Shown: positions 57,892 to 64,000 of the stretch, piece by piece
How the letters are laid out: the number at the start of each line of letters is the position of its first letter
How positions within the stretch are numbered: the stretch's first letter is position 1
From: Streptomyces sp. XY006
GTDB taxonomy: Bacteria > Actinomycetota > Actinomycetes > Streptomycetales > Streptomycetaceae
Direction: 5' to 3'
Length of the DNA: 64,000 bases
Assembly: GCF_002237655.1 (NCBI RefSeq)
Contig: NZ_NOKT01000006.1
Coordinates: forward strand, 186,001-250,000
Notes under the pieces: model-generated
Told to the model about the DNA's origin: nothing
The model's input: the letters and a program-made list of their open reading frames with translations, nothing else
Database searches by the model: none
Translations under genes and position numbers: made by a program

Positions 57892-58722
57892 TCAGTGGGC
57901 TGTGGGTGACCCGGTGCCCGAGGTCGCCAGGGCCTGCCACTGGCTGGGGGTCATGCCGTATGCCTCCCGGAAGGTGCGGCTGAAGTGGGCCGGGCTGGGG
58001 AAGCCCCAGCGGTTCGCGACAGCGGCCACGGTGATGCCGCGGCTGCGGGTCCGGCTCAGTTCGCGCCTGCAGGAGTCGAGCCTTCGCTGCCGCACCCACC
58101 GGCCCACCGTGGTGCCGTCGTTCTGGAAGAGTTTGTGCAGGTAGCGGACCGAGATGTGGTGGGCGCGCGCGATCGATCCCGGCGACAGGTCCGGCTCCGT
58201 CAATCGCCGGTCGATGTAGGCCCGGATCCGGGACAGCAGCTCGTGGCCGGCCAGTTCCGCGCGTGACGCCTCCTGTGCGGTCTCCGTCTCCAGGAGTTCC
58301 ATGACGAGGACGGCGACGAGATCCAGGGCGCTGCGGGTGAGCCGGTCACCGATCAGCGGCCTCGGGGACCGCGCCTCGGCGGCGAACGCGGTCAGGAAGT
58401 CCGACACCAGCGCGCCCGGGTGTCCGCGGCCCGGCACGGTCGCCCCGAGGACACGGTCCAGGTCCGACGCGCAGACGCCGAGGTGACGGCGGGCTATGCG
58501 GAACACCGTCATGCGGCAGTCGTGGTCGAACTGCGGCTCGTCGCGCCGGGCCGGATCGCAGAAGACGAGGTCCTTGGGCTCCAGGACGACCTGGTCGCCC
58601 TCCCGGGTGGTGACCGCCGAGGTACGGACGATCATCCCCAGGTGGAGGAACTCCTCGTCCCCCTCCTCCGGTACGGCGGGGACGATCGCGATGCCCCCGT
58701 ACGGCGGGGTCGGCTTGTTCAT
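57892..58722 (-). CDS. AraC-family transcriptional regulator
   Basis: 276 residues. The N-terminal half (about 10-160) is of the AraC-binding-like type (VVLEPKDLVFCDPARRDEP), and residues 170-268 hold two helix-turn-helix motifs: LSPGSIARAHHISVRYLHKLF with WVRQRRLDSCRREL, then ITVAAVANRWGFPSPAHFSRTF ending in AYGMTPSQWQ. The layout matches regulators with a RipA/NitR-like N-terminus. It is 72 bp downstream of the alpha/beta hydrolase gene on the same strand and could be co-transcribed with it. Confidence 0.92.
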   Translation of the reverse strand: MNKPTPPYGGIAIVPAVPEEGDEEFLHLGMIVRTSAVTTREGDQVVLEPKDLVFCDPARRDEPQFDHDCRMTVFRIARRHLGVCASDLDRVLGATVPGRGHPGALVSDFLTAFAAEARSPRPLIGDRLTRSALDLVAVLVMELLETETAQEASRAELAGHELLSRIRAYIDRRLTEPDLSPGSIARAHHISVRYLHKLFQNDGTTVGRWVRQRRLDSCRRELSRTRSRGITVAAVANRWGFPSPAHFSRTFREAYGMTPSQWQALATSGTGSPTAH

Positions 58723-58794
58723 CAGGGCTTCTCCACAGCGGCACGGCGGACAGCGGGACGCCCCTCAGCCTGGCAAGCGCTTCCTCGCCAGGCA

Positions 58795-59808
58795 TCAGTA
58801 AGTTGACGGTGGCTTTCTCCCGCCGGCCAGCGCGTCCGCGAGGAAGTGGCCGCCCTGCCGCAGCGCGGCCCGCGTGGGCGGGCTGTTGCGCAAGGGCGTC
58901 AGGGAGACGAAGTCGTGCACGGTGCCCAGGTAGCGTACGGCGGTGACCGGCACGCCCGCCTCGTGCAGCAGGCGGGCGTACTGCTCGCCCTCGTCCCGTG
59001 CGACGTCCGCCTCCGCCGACACGACGAGGGCGGGCGGCAGCCCCGCGAGGTCCTCGGGGGTGGCCCGCAGTGGCGCGGCCGTCGGCTCGGCCAGCTCCCG
59101 CTCGTCGTCGGTGTACTGCTGCCAGTACCACTCGACGGCCGCCCGCGTCAGCAGGTAGCCGGACTCGAACTGCTCCGCCGACGCGCTGTCGCAGTCGGGG
59201 TCGGTCAGCGGGTAGTAGAGCAGCTGTGCGCGAATGCGCGGGCCGCCGCGCTGTTTGGCCAGCATGGTGAGGGCCGTGGCGATGGTCGCACCGGCGCAGT
59301 CCCCGGCCACCGCGAGTCTGCGGACGTCCAGGTCGAGTGCGGCCGCCTGCCCGGTCAGCCAGGTCAGCACCGCGTACGACTCCTCCAGCGCGACCGGGTA
59401 GCGGGCTTCCGGCGTGCGGGTGTACTCGGGCACCACGAAGGCGGCGCCGCTCAGGGTGGCCAGCTCGCTGATCATCCGGGCGTGGGTCCGCGCGTCGCCG
59501 AGCATCCACCGGCCGCCGTGCAGGTACACGACCACGGGCAGGGGCCCGGGGGTGCGCGCCGGCCGGAACAGCCAGAAGCCCACCAACCCCGAGGGGCCCA
59601 CGGGCGCCACGGCGAACTCGGCGTCCACGGCGAAGTCGTCGAAGGCCAGGCCCTGCATCTCCAGCAACGCCTGGCGCCCGTCGGACGGGCCGAGCTGGTG
59701 CAGGTACGGCGGTGCGGCCGACGCGTCCACGAACCGCTGGACGAGCGGGTCGAGGACGACGGCGGGGAGTTCGTGCCCGCCGTCGTCCACGGGGGGTTCG
59801 GGGTTCAC
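58795..59808 (-). CDS. Alpha/beta hydrolase of the hormone-sensitive-lipase type with Cys nucleophile
   Basis: 337 residues from the GTG at 59808, with AGGGAG upstream. VVVYLHGGRWMLGD carries the HGG oxyanion motif of the HSL esterase family, DVARDEGEQYA the acid and HDF the His. The nucleophile elbow, GDSAG in the family, reads AVAGDCAGATIA: Cys171 (TGC, complement of 59296-59298) instead of Ser. A Cys-Asp-His triad is known in dienelactone hydrolases but is exceptional in HSL esterases, so activity may be altered or weak. It follows the LuxR regulator at 59951-62905 by 142 bp. Confidence 0.85.
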   Translation of the reverse strand: MNPEPPVDDGGHELPAVVLDPLVQRFVDASAAPPYLHQLGPSDGRQALLEMQGLAFDDFAVDAEFAVAPVGPSGLVGFWLFRPARTPGPLPVVVYLHGGRWMLGDARTHARMISELATLSGAAFVVPEYTRTPEARYPVALEESYAVLTWLTGQAAALDLDVRRLAVAGDCAGATIATALTMLAKQRGGPRIRAQLLYYPLTDPDCDSASAEQFESGYLLTRAAVEWYWQQYTDDERELAEPTAAPLRATPEDLAGLPPALVVSAEADVARDEGEQYARLLHEAGVPVTAVRYLGTVHDFVSLTPLRNSPPTRAALRQGGHFLADALAGGRKPPSTY

Positions 59809-59950
59809 ACGGCTCCCTGCACGGTCACGGGTGGTCGCTCCATGGCCTCGCACCGGGGGACCACGGCGTGCGCCGCGTCGTCGTGCGAGGCCGCGGCGTG
59901 CGAGGTGGCGCCGCGGAAGTGCCGCCACCCTACTGCTCCCGGTGGCGGCC

Positions 59951-62905
59951 TCACAGGTCCTCGAACAGGCCGCGGAGCTGGTTGCGGCTGCTGACGCCCA
60001 GCTTCGGATACACGTTGTAGAGGTGGGAGCTGACCGTGCGGGGAGACAGCAGCAGCTGCTCGGCGATCTCCCGGTTGCGCAGCCCTCGCGCGGCGAGCCG
60101 TACGATCTCCCGCTGCTGCGCGGTGAGTTCGGCCAGCGGGTCGGCCTGGGCGGGGGCGGTGCCGGTGGTGACGCCGCTGGCCCGCAGCTCCATCCGTGCC
60201 TCCTCCGCGAGGCCGGCCGCGCCGAGCCGGGTGAACGTCTCCAGCGCCGTGACGAGGAGCGGACGGGCGTCCAGCGGGCGCCGTCTCCTGCGCAGCCACT
60301 GCGCGTAGTGCAGCCTCGCCTGCGCCCGGGCCGGCGGCCACTGGTCGCCCACGGGGTTCACCGTGGCCAGCCGGAAGTGGTGCTCGGCGTCCTTGGGCGC
60401 ACCGGTCAGCGCGGCGGCGTGGTGCAGCAGCAGCGTCATGCGCGTCGTGGGCCGGGGCCCCACCGCGGCGCGTACGACCTCGACGACGGGCGCGGTCTCG
60501 CGCTCCCGGCCGGTCCGCTGGGCGGCCGAGGCGAGGTCCGCGATCAACCGGGGGGACAGGAAGTAGTGCAGCGGGGTGCCGTTCTCGGCGAAGAGGGACC
60601 GGAAATGCCGGAAGGCGCCGTCGAAGTCGCCGGCCGCCGCGGCGGCGGTGCCCGCGGCGCGCAGGAGGCGGGCGTGGGTCGCCCGGTTCTCCTCCAGACC
60701 GACGGCCGTCCAGGCGGAGTCGGCCGGACTGCCGGCGTTCTCGCCGCGCAGGGCCCGCAGCGTCGTCCGCAGGGCCTCGACGTCGCTCTGCAGGTGCGCC
60801 CACTTGTGCACCGCCGCCAACGCGGCGGACCTGTCGAGGTGTTCTTCGGCCTCCGCCCAACGGCCCGTGTCGATCAGCGCCGCGCCCACCGCCGCGAGGG
60901 AGGGTGCGGCCGAGCCCATGGCGCCGAAGGCGCTGAGCATGGCGTATCCCTGCCGGTGTGCCTCGACGCACAGGTCGGACTCGTCGGCGTACCAGGCGAC
61001 CCCGCCCAGCCCCAGCAGCCGTGTCATCTCGGCGATGTCGGGCGCCGGTTCCCGCACGGCCGGCTCCTGGCGGATGCGCCGCAACAGCTCGGGCGCCCGG
61101 GTGGGGTCGGCGCCCGCCAGGGAGGCGGCCCGCACCGCGTCGGAGCTGTCGCTCGTCGCCAGCTCGGCGTAGGGCGTCGCGTGGCCGTCGCTCCCCGCGC
61201 CCTCCAGCGCGGCCGTGACCGGATCCCTGATCTCGGGCAGGCCCGACTGGTAACCGATCGCGGCGAGAATACTGGTCAGCGCGACCACGGTCATGCCGTT
61301 CGCGGGCGGCTCGGGTTCCAGCGCCCTCGTCACCACCCGGAACGCCTGCCGCTGGTGCCCGAACAGGGACAGTCCCATGCCGGCGCCGCAGGCCGCCATG
61401 CCCAGCAGGTCGCGGTCCTCGGTGAGCGCGGTGATCTGGTCGTACAGCTCGGACACCCACAGGGGGTCTCCGACGTTCTGGGCGGCCCTGAGGGCCTTGG
61501 TGTAGCGGCGCGCCCGGTCGGCCGGTGCCGGGCTGCACTCGGCGGCGCGTTGCAGCGCCTGGCCCGCCGCGTAGAAGCCGCCGCGCCGCTCGGCGAGTTC
61601 GGCGGTGTCCTCCAGGGCCGTCGCCACGGACTCGTCCCGGCCGACGCACGCCGCCGCCAAGTGCCAGGCGCGGCGGGCCGGTTCGGCGGTGAGGGCGGCC
61701 GCCAGGTCCCGGTGCGCCTGTTGCCGTACGTGGGCCGGTGCCGCGTGATAGGCGCCCGCGCGGACCAGGGGGTGCCGGAAGTGCACCTGCCCGTCCATGA
61801 CGGCGACAAGGCCGATCTCCTCGGCCGGGGCCCACGCCGCCAGATCGGACCCGGCACCGGCGGCGGTCATGACGGTGGCGAGGTCCTCGCCCTGCGACGC
61901 GGCGGCGTAGAGGATCAGCCGTTGTGCCGTCTCCGGCAGCGCGCGCAGCCGGGCGGCGTACAGCTCCTGGATGCGCTCGGTGCGCGGCAGGCCGCCGCCG
62001 GGCAGGACGCCGGCGCCGCCCGTGCCGGCGGCGCGGCACAGTTCGATGATGGCCAGCGGGTTGCCGCCGGCCTGTCGCAGAAGTTCGATGCGGGTCCGGC
62101 CGGTGGGCGCGTGCGGCTGGGCGTCCATCAGCTCGGCGGCGGCCTGTTCGGTCAGCGGCCCCAGCAGTACGGCGGGCAGGTCGGCCGGGAGTCCGGCGGG
62201 GGCGGTGCATCCGCGTGCGGTCATCAGGACGGTCACGTCGTGCGCCGTGAGGCGGCGCATCACGAAGCCGAGGACGTCGAGGGAGTCCCGGTCCACGTGC
62301 TGGACGTCGTCGAGGGTCAGCAGCACGCGCTGCCGCTCCGAGACGCCGCCCAGCAGCGTCAGGACGGCCGTGCGCAACAGCATGGAGTCGGGTGGTCCCT
62401 CGTCGAGAGCGATGCCGAACGCGGTCTCCAGTGCCGTGCGCAGATGGCCGGGCAGCGTGGCCGTCCCGGCGAGGACGGGGAGCAGCAACTGGTGCAGGGA
62501 CGCGAAGGAGTGCCGCGACTCGGCCTCGATGCCCTGGGACGCCAGGACGAGCGCGCCGCTGTCCCGTGCGTGTTCGGCGGCGGCCGCCAGCAGTCTCGAC
62601 TTGCCCGTGCCCGCCTCACCGAGCAGGAGCAGGAGCCGCTGCTCGGTGCGCCGCTCGCCGACCAGGCCGAGGACGTGGGCGACTTCGGCCTGCCGGCCCA
62701 GGAGGGCGGGGCCGGGCACGGGCCGATGGGGGGTGCCGCTGCCGCTGCCGCGTCCCGGCACGGGCCCCGGCGGCGGGGCCGGCGGCTCCTTCACCGTTCC
62801 CGCCGGGGCGCCCGCGACGCCCGCCGTGCGACGCCCCGCGTCACCGGGCGCCTCCCCCCGTTTTCCGCTTCTCTCAACCACCTCCCCATCATCGTCACAA
62901 CACAC
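59951..62905 (-). CDS. Large ATP-binding LuxR-family regulator (MalT-like)
   Basis: About 985 residues with the chosen GTG at 62905; the start is uncertain, since the frame stays open to 63115 and other GTGs occur at 62881 and 62794, none with a clear ribosome site. PALLGRQAEVAHVLGLVGER leads into an AAA-type ATPase with Walker A GEAGTGKS and LLTLDDVQHVD. A long TPR-like helical region follows. The C-terminal LuxR HTH reads LTAQQREIVRLAARGLRNRE and then SPRTVSSHLYNVYPKLG. This is the LAL class of large ATP-binding LuxR regulators. It may control the hydrolase downstream; nothing ties it to the NRPS locus. Confidence 0.9.
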   Translation of the reverse strand: MCCDDDGEVVERSGKRGEAPGDAGRRTAGVAGAPAGTVKEPPAPPPGPVPGRGSGSGTPHRPVPGPALLGRQAEVAHVLGLVGERRTEQRLLLLLGEAGTGKSRLLAAAAEHARDSGALVLASQGIEAESRHSFASLHQLLLPVLAGTATLPGHLRTALETAFGIALDEGPPDSMLLRTAVLTLLGGVSERQRVLLTLDDVQHVDRDSLDVLGFVMRRLTAHDVTVLMTARGCTAPAGLPADLPAVLLGPLTEQAAAELMDAQPHAPTGRTRIELLRQAGGNPLAIIELCRAAGTGGAGVLPGGGLPRTERIQELYAARLRALPETAQRLILYAAASQGEDLATVMTAAGAGSDLAAWAPAEEIGLVAVMDGQVHFRHPLVRAGAYHAAPAHVRQQAHRDLAAALTAEPARRAWHLAAACVGRDESVATALEDTAELAERRGGFYAAGQALQRAAECSPAPADRARRYTKALRAAQNVGDPLWVSELYDQITALTEDRDLLGMAACGAGMGLSLFGHQRQAFRVVTRALEPEPPANGMTVVALTSILAAIGYQSGLPEIRDPVTAALEGAGSDGHATPYAELATSDSSDAVRAASLAGADPTRAPELLRRIRQEPAVREPAPDIAEMTRLLGLGGVAWYADESDLCVEAHRQGYAMLSAFGAMGSAAPSLAAVGAALIDTGRWAEAEEHLDRSAALAAVHKWAHLQSDVEALRTTLRALRGENAGSPADSAWTAVGLEENRATHARLLRAAGTAAAAAGDFDGAFRHFRSLFAENGTPLHYFLSPRLIADLASAAQRTGRERETAPVVEVVRAAVGPRPTTRMTLLLHHAAALTGAPKDAEHHFRLATVNPVGDQWPPARAQARLHYAQWLRRRRRPLDARPLLVTALETFTRLGAAGLAEEARMELRASGVTTGTAPAQADPLAELTAQQREIVRLAARGLRNREIAEQLLLSPRTVSSHLYNVYPKLGVSSRNQLRGLFEDL

Positions 62906-63113
62906 CGCCTGCGCATCACCCGGACCGGCCGATGCGGCGTGGACCTCGTGTGATAGGAAACGGCCACTCCGGGCTCGGACGGCACCCTGCCCGCCCCATC
63001 GGGCGCCGCCGGTGGGGCTGTTGACGTGTGCTGAGGCGTCGTACGGGCGTTGAGCGCCTGTGCGCCCCGTCGGCGCCCTGCCCCGACGCGACCGGGCGGC
63101 GCACGGTCGCTCC

Positions 63114-63332
63114 ATGGGGGAAGGCGAGGAAGCCTGTGTGGGCCGCGGAGACGGTACGGACTGCCCGAACGGGGAGGTGCTCGACGTGGCGGTGGACGGT
63201 CCCCGGTGCGAGGAGTGCCGGCATCACTGGGAACTGGACGAGACGGAGCCCGGACGCAGGGCGGTGCGGGACGAGGGGCCGACACGCCCGATGGGGTCTC
63301 CGGACGAGGCCGACCACGACAACGCGGCCTAA
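63114..63332 (+). CDS. Small Cys-rich protein, possible zinc ribbon
   Basis: 72 residues if started at the ATG at 63114; upstream in-frame starts exist and no good ribosome site is seen. Cys8, Cys17, Cys32 and Cys35 (the last two as CEEC followed by RHHWEL) could bind a metal ion in a zinc-ribbon manner. The rest is acidic and polar. It diverges from the large regulator gene and ends just before the tandem repeats. Not recognised; it could be a chance ORF in G+C-rich DNA. Confidence 0.4.
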   Translation: MGEGEEACVGRGDGTDCPNGEVLDVAVDGPRCEECRHHWELDETEPGRRAVRDEGPTRPMGSPDEADHDNAA

Positions 63333-63624
63333 CAGAGCCGCGCGACCGTGATCGAAGCGCGCTCCATGTACTGAGCGCGCGGTCCATGTACTGAGCGCGC
63401 GGTCCATGTACTGAGCGCGCGGTCCATGTACTGAGCGCGCGGTCCATGTACTGAGCGCAGCGCGCTCCACGTACTGGAGGAGCGAGGGTCGGACGGGCTG
63501 CCGGCACGGGCGGTGACCGATCTCCTCGGCGTCCGCAGCAAGACCGTCGAGCAAGCAGCCCCGCACAAGTCGCCCCGGTAGCGGCGCCGGGTGGCGCGTT
63601 CGCCTCCTAGTTGGAGTGTGCCTC
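63333..63624. other. Non-coding stretch with repeats
   Basis: 292 bases between the Cys-rich ORF and the minus-strand gene at the right edge. It contains the 20-bp array, a plus-strand segment 63480-63580 that reads like a short HTH fragment (VTDLLGVRSKTVEQ) but has no start or proper length, and the first copy of a 13-bp direct repeat. Confidence 0.5.
63361..63477. repeat. 20-bp tandem repeat array
   Basis: Five direct copies of GGTCCATGTACTGAGCGCGC run head to tail from 63361 to 63460. The first begins GC and the fifth ends CAG; a sixth, degraded copy (CTCCACGTACTGG) follows. The unit is repeated without any spacer. GCGCGC is itself palindromic. Because 20 is not a multiple of three, all frames through it stay open with a 20-residue period, so an apparent protein here is an artefact. 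It could be a regulator binding array, a nucleoid site or a neutral minisatellite. Confidence 0.92.
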
Positions 63625-63632
63625 CTAGTTGG
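63602..63632. repeat. 13-bp direct repeat spanning a stop codon
   Basis: GCCTCCTAGTTGG occurs at 63602-63614 and again at 63620-63632. The second copy contains the TAG stop of the minus-strand gene at the right edge, so the last codons and stop are duplicated just downstream. Confidence 0.7.
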
Positions 63633-64000
63633 CGTGGGCCGCCTTCTTGCCCGCCCGCTTCGTCCACGCCGCATCCGGCTGGGCGGGGGCCTTCTCCCTG
63701 CCCTGGCCCGCCGCGTCGGCGTCGGCGTTGGCGTCGGAGTCGGCCTTGATCTTGGCCTTCGTCTCGGCTTTGGCCGCCGGCTGCGCGGGCCTGCGGGCAG
63801 TGGAGTCCGGACGCGTGGCGGACTCGGTGTGCGCGGGGGCGGCCTCGACGGGCTGGGAGGTGGGCTCCGAAGCGCTGCGCGAGGGCCGGGCCGACGACGC
63901 GGAGGGCGTGGTCTCGTGGCGCGCCGGAGTGTCCGAGGGCGTGGCGGAGTCGGCCTGATCGGGGGCGGTCGGGGCCGCCTCCGGCGCGGCTCCGTCGGCG
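63625..64000 (-). CDS. C-terminal part of an Ala/Lys/Pro-rich protein (partial)
   Basis: The last 124 codons and the TAG of a gene that enters from the right edge. The reading is open throughout and strongly biased to Ala, Pro, Ser, Thr, Glu and Lys. It ends with ETKAKIKADSDANADADAAG and a basic WTKRAGKKAAHAN. Such low-complexity tails occur on histone-like, membrane-anchored or cell-surface proteins. The conserved part lies outside the window, so no function can be named. Confidence 0.55.
   Translation of the reverse strand, partial: ADGAAPEAAPTAPDQADSATPSDTPARHETTPSASSARPSRSASEPTSQPVEAAPAHTESATRPDSTARRPAQPAAKAETKAKIKADSDANADADAAGQGREKAPAQPDAAWTKRAGKKAAHAN

Noticed and set aside
63361..63477. 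Possible CRISPR array
   Set aside because: The repeats are directly adjacent with no spacers, the unit is only 20 bp, and no cas genes are present.
63480..63580. Plus-strand VTDLLGVRSKTVEQ-like helix-turn-helix fragment
   Set aside because: It has no start codon, ribosome site or sufficient length, and the resemblance to a DNA-binding helix is too short to claim a gene or a relic.
63329..63674. Minus-strand frames encoding repeats such as QYMDRALSTWTARSVHGPRA
   Set aside because: A spacer-free 20-bp repeat that contains no stop in any minus frame automatically gives open frames with a 20-residue period. All three frames show the same pattern, so coding is not indicated.

Overview
The window looks like part of a Streptomyces chromosome. 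Base composition is very G+C rich with almost all third codon positions G or C, GTG and TTG starts are common, and many genes belong to families typical of streptomycetes: DUF5133, an SCO6745-type protein, AfsR/SARP-type and large LuxR-type regulators, I36 protease inhibitors and a streptogrisin-type protease. Rare TTA codons occur in two genes.

Left flank (1-10.7 kb). A LacI-type repressor lies upstream of a truncated secreted-protein gene on the minus strand. A CG-centred double palindrome sits in front of a DUF1996 secreted-protein gene read away from the repressor. A DUF305 lipoprotein, a DUF5133 protein, a flavodoxin-fold reductase and an SCO6745-family protein follow. Next is a divergent defence-type unit: an FtsX-type ABC exporter (ATPase plus permease, minus strand) facing a histidine kinase/response regulator pair (plus strand).

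Core (about 10.7-52.2 kb). This is a nonribosomal peptide synthetase (NRPS) locus read almost entirely on the minus strand. The order from upstream is: LuxR-type regulator with an N-terminal Cys4 motif, type II thioesterase, a 34-codon ORF that starts like an MbtH protein, a 7685-residue NRPS (six modules), a 2408-residue NRPS (two modules plus thioesterase), an MbtH protein, an Fe(II)/2-oxoglutarate amino-acid hydroxylase, an ABC-2 exporter (ATPase and permease) and a lipoprotein. Several junctions are 4-bp ATGA or GTGA overlaps. An AfsR/SARP-type activator is divergent at the upstream end. From the specificity residues I read the line as: starter-type C, Thr, Asp/Asn, Ser, Ser, N-methyl-Asn, N-methyl-Phe, unassigned, unassigned, thioesterase. 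The likely product is an N-capped octapeptide, possibly a macrolactone. A domain of epimerase architecture ends the first NRPS, but its catalytic His and the Glu-containing motif are replaced; the HR signature recalls the X-domains of glycopeptide synthetases. An in-frame TTA codon in the first NRPS suggests bldA-dependent translation. No acyl- or aryl-activating enzyme for the starter is present.

Right flank (52.2-64 kb). An I36-type protease inhibitor, an unrecognised two-gene pair, an APC amino-acid permease, the frameshifted remains of a small secreted-protein gene, a streptogrisin-type serine protease with its own terminator, a DUF350 membrane protein, an AraC regulator, an alpha/beta hydrolase with Cys in the nucleophile position, a MalT-like LuxR regulator and a short Cys-rich ORF follow. 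A striking 20-bp tandem repeat array and the tail of an Ala/Lys-rich protein end the window.
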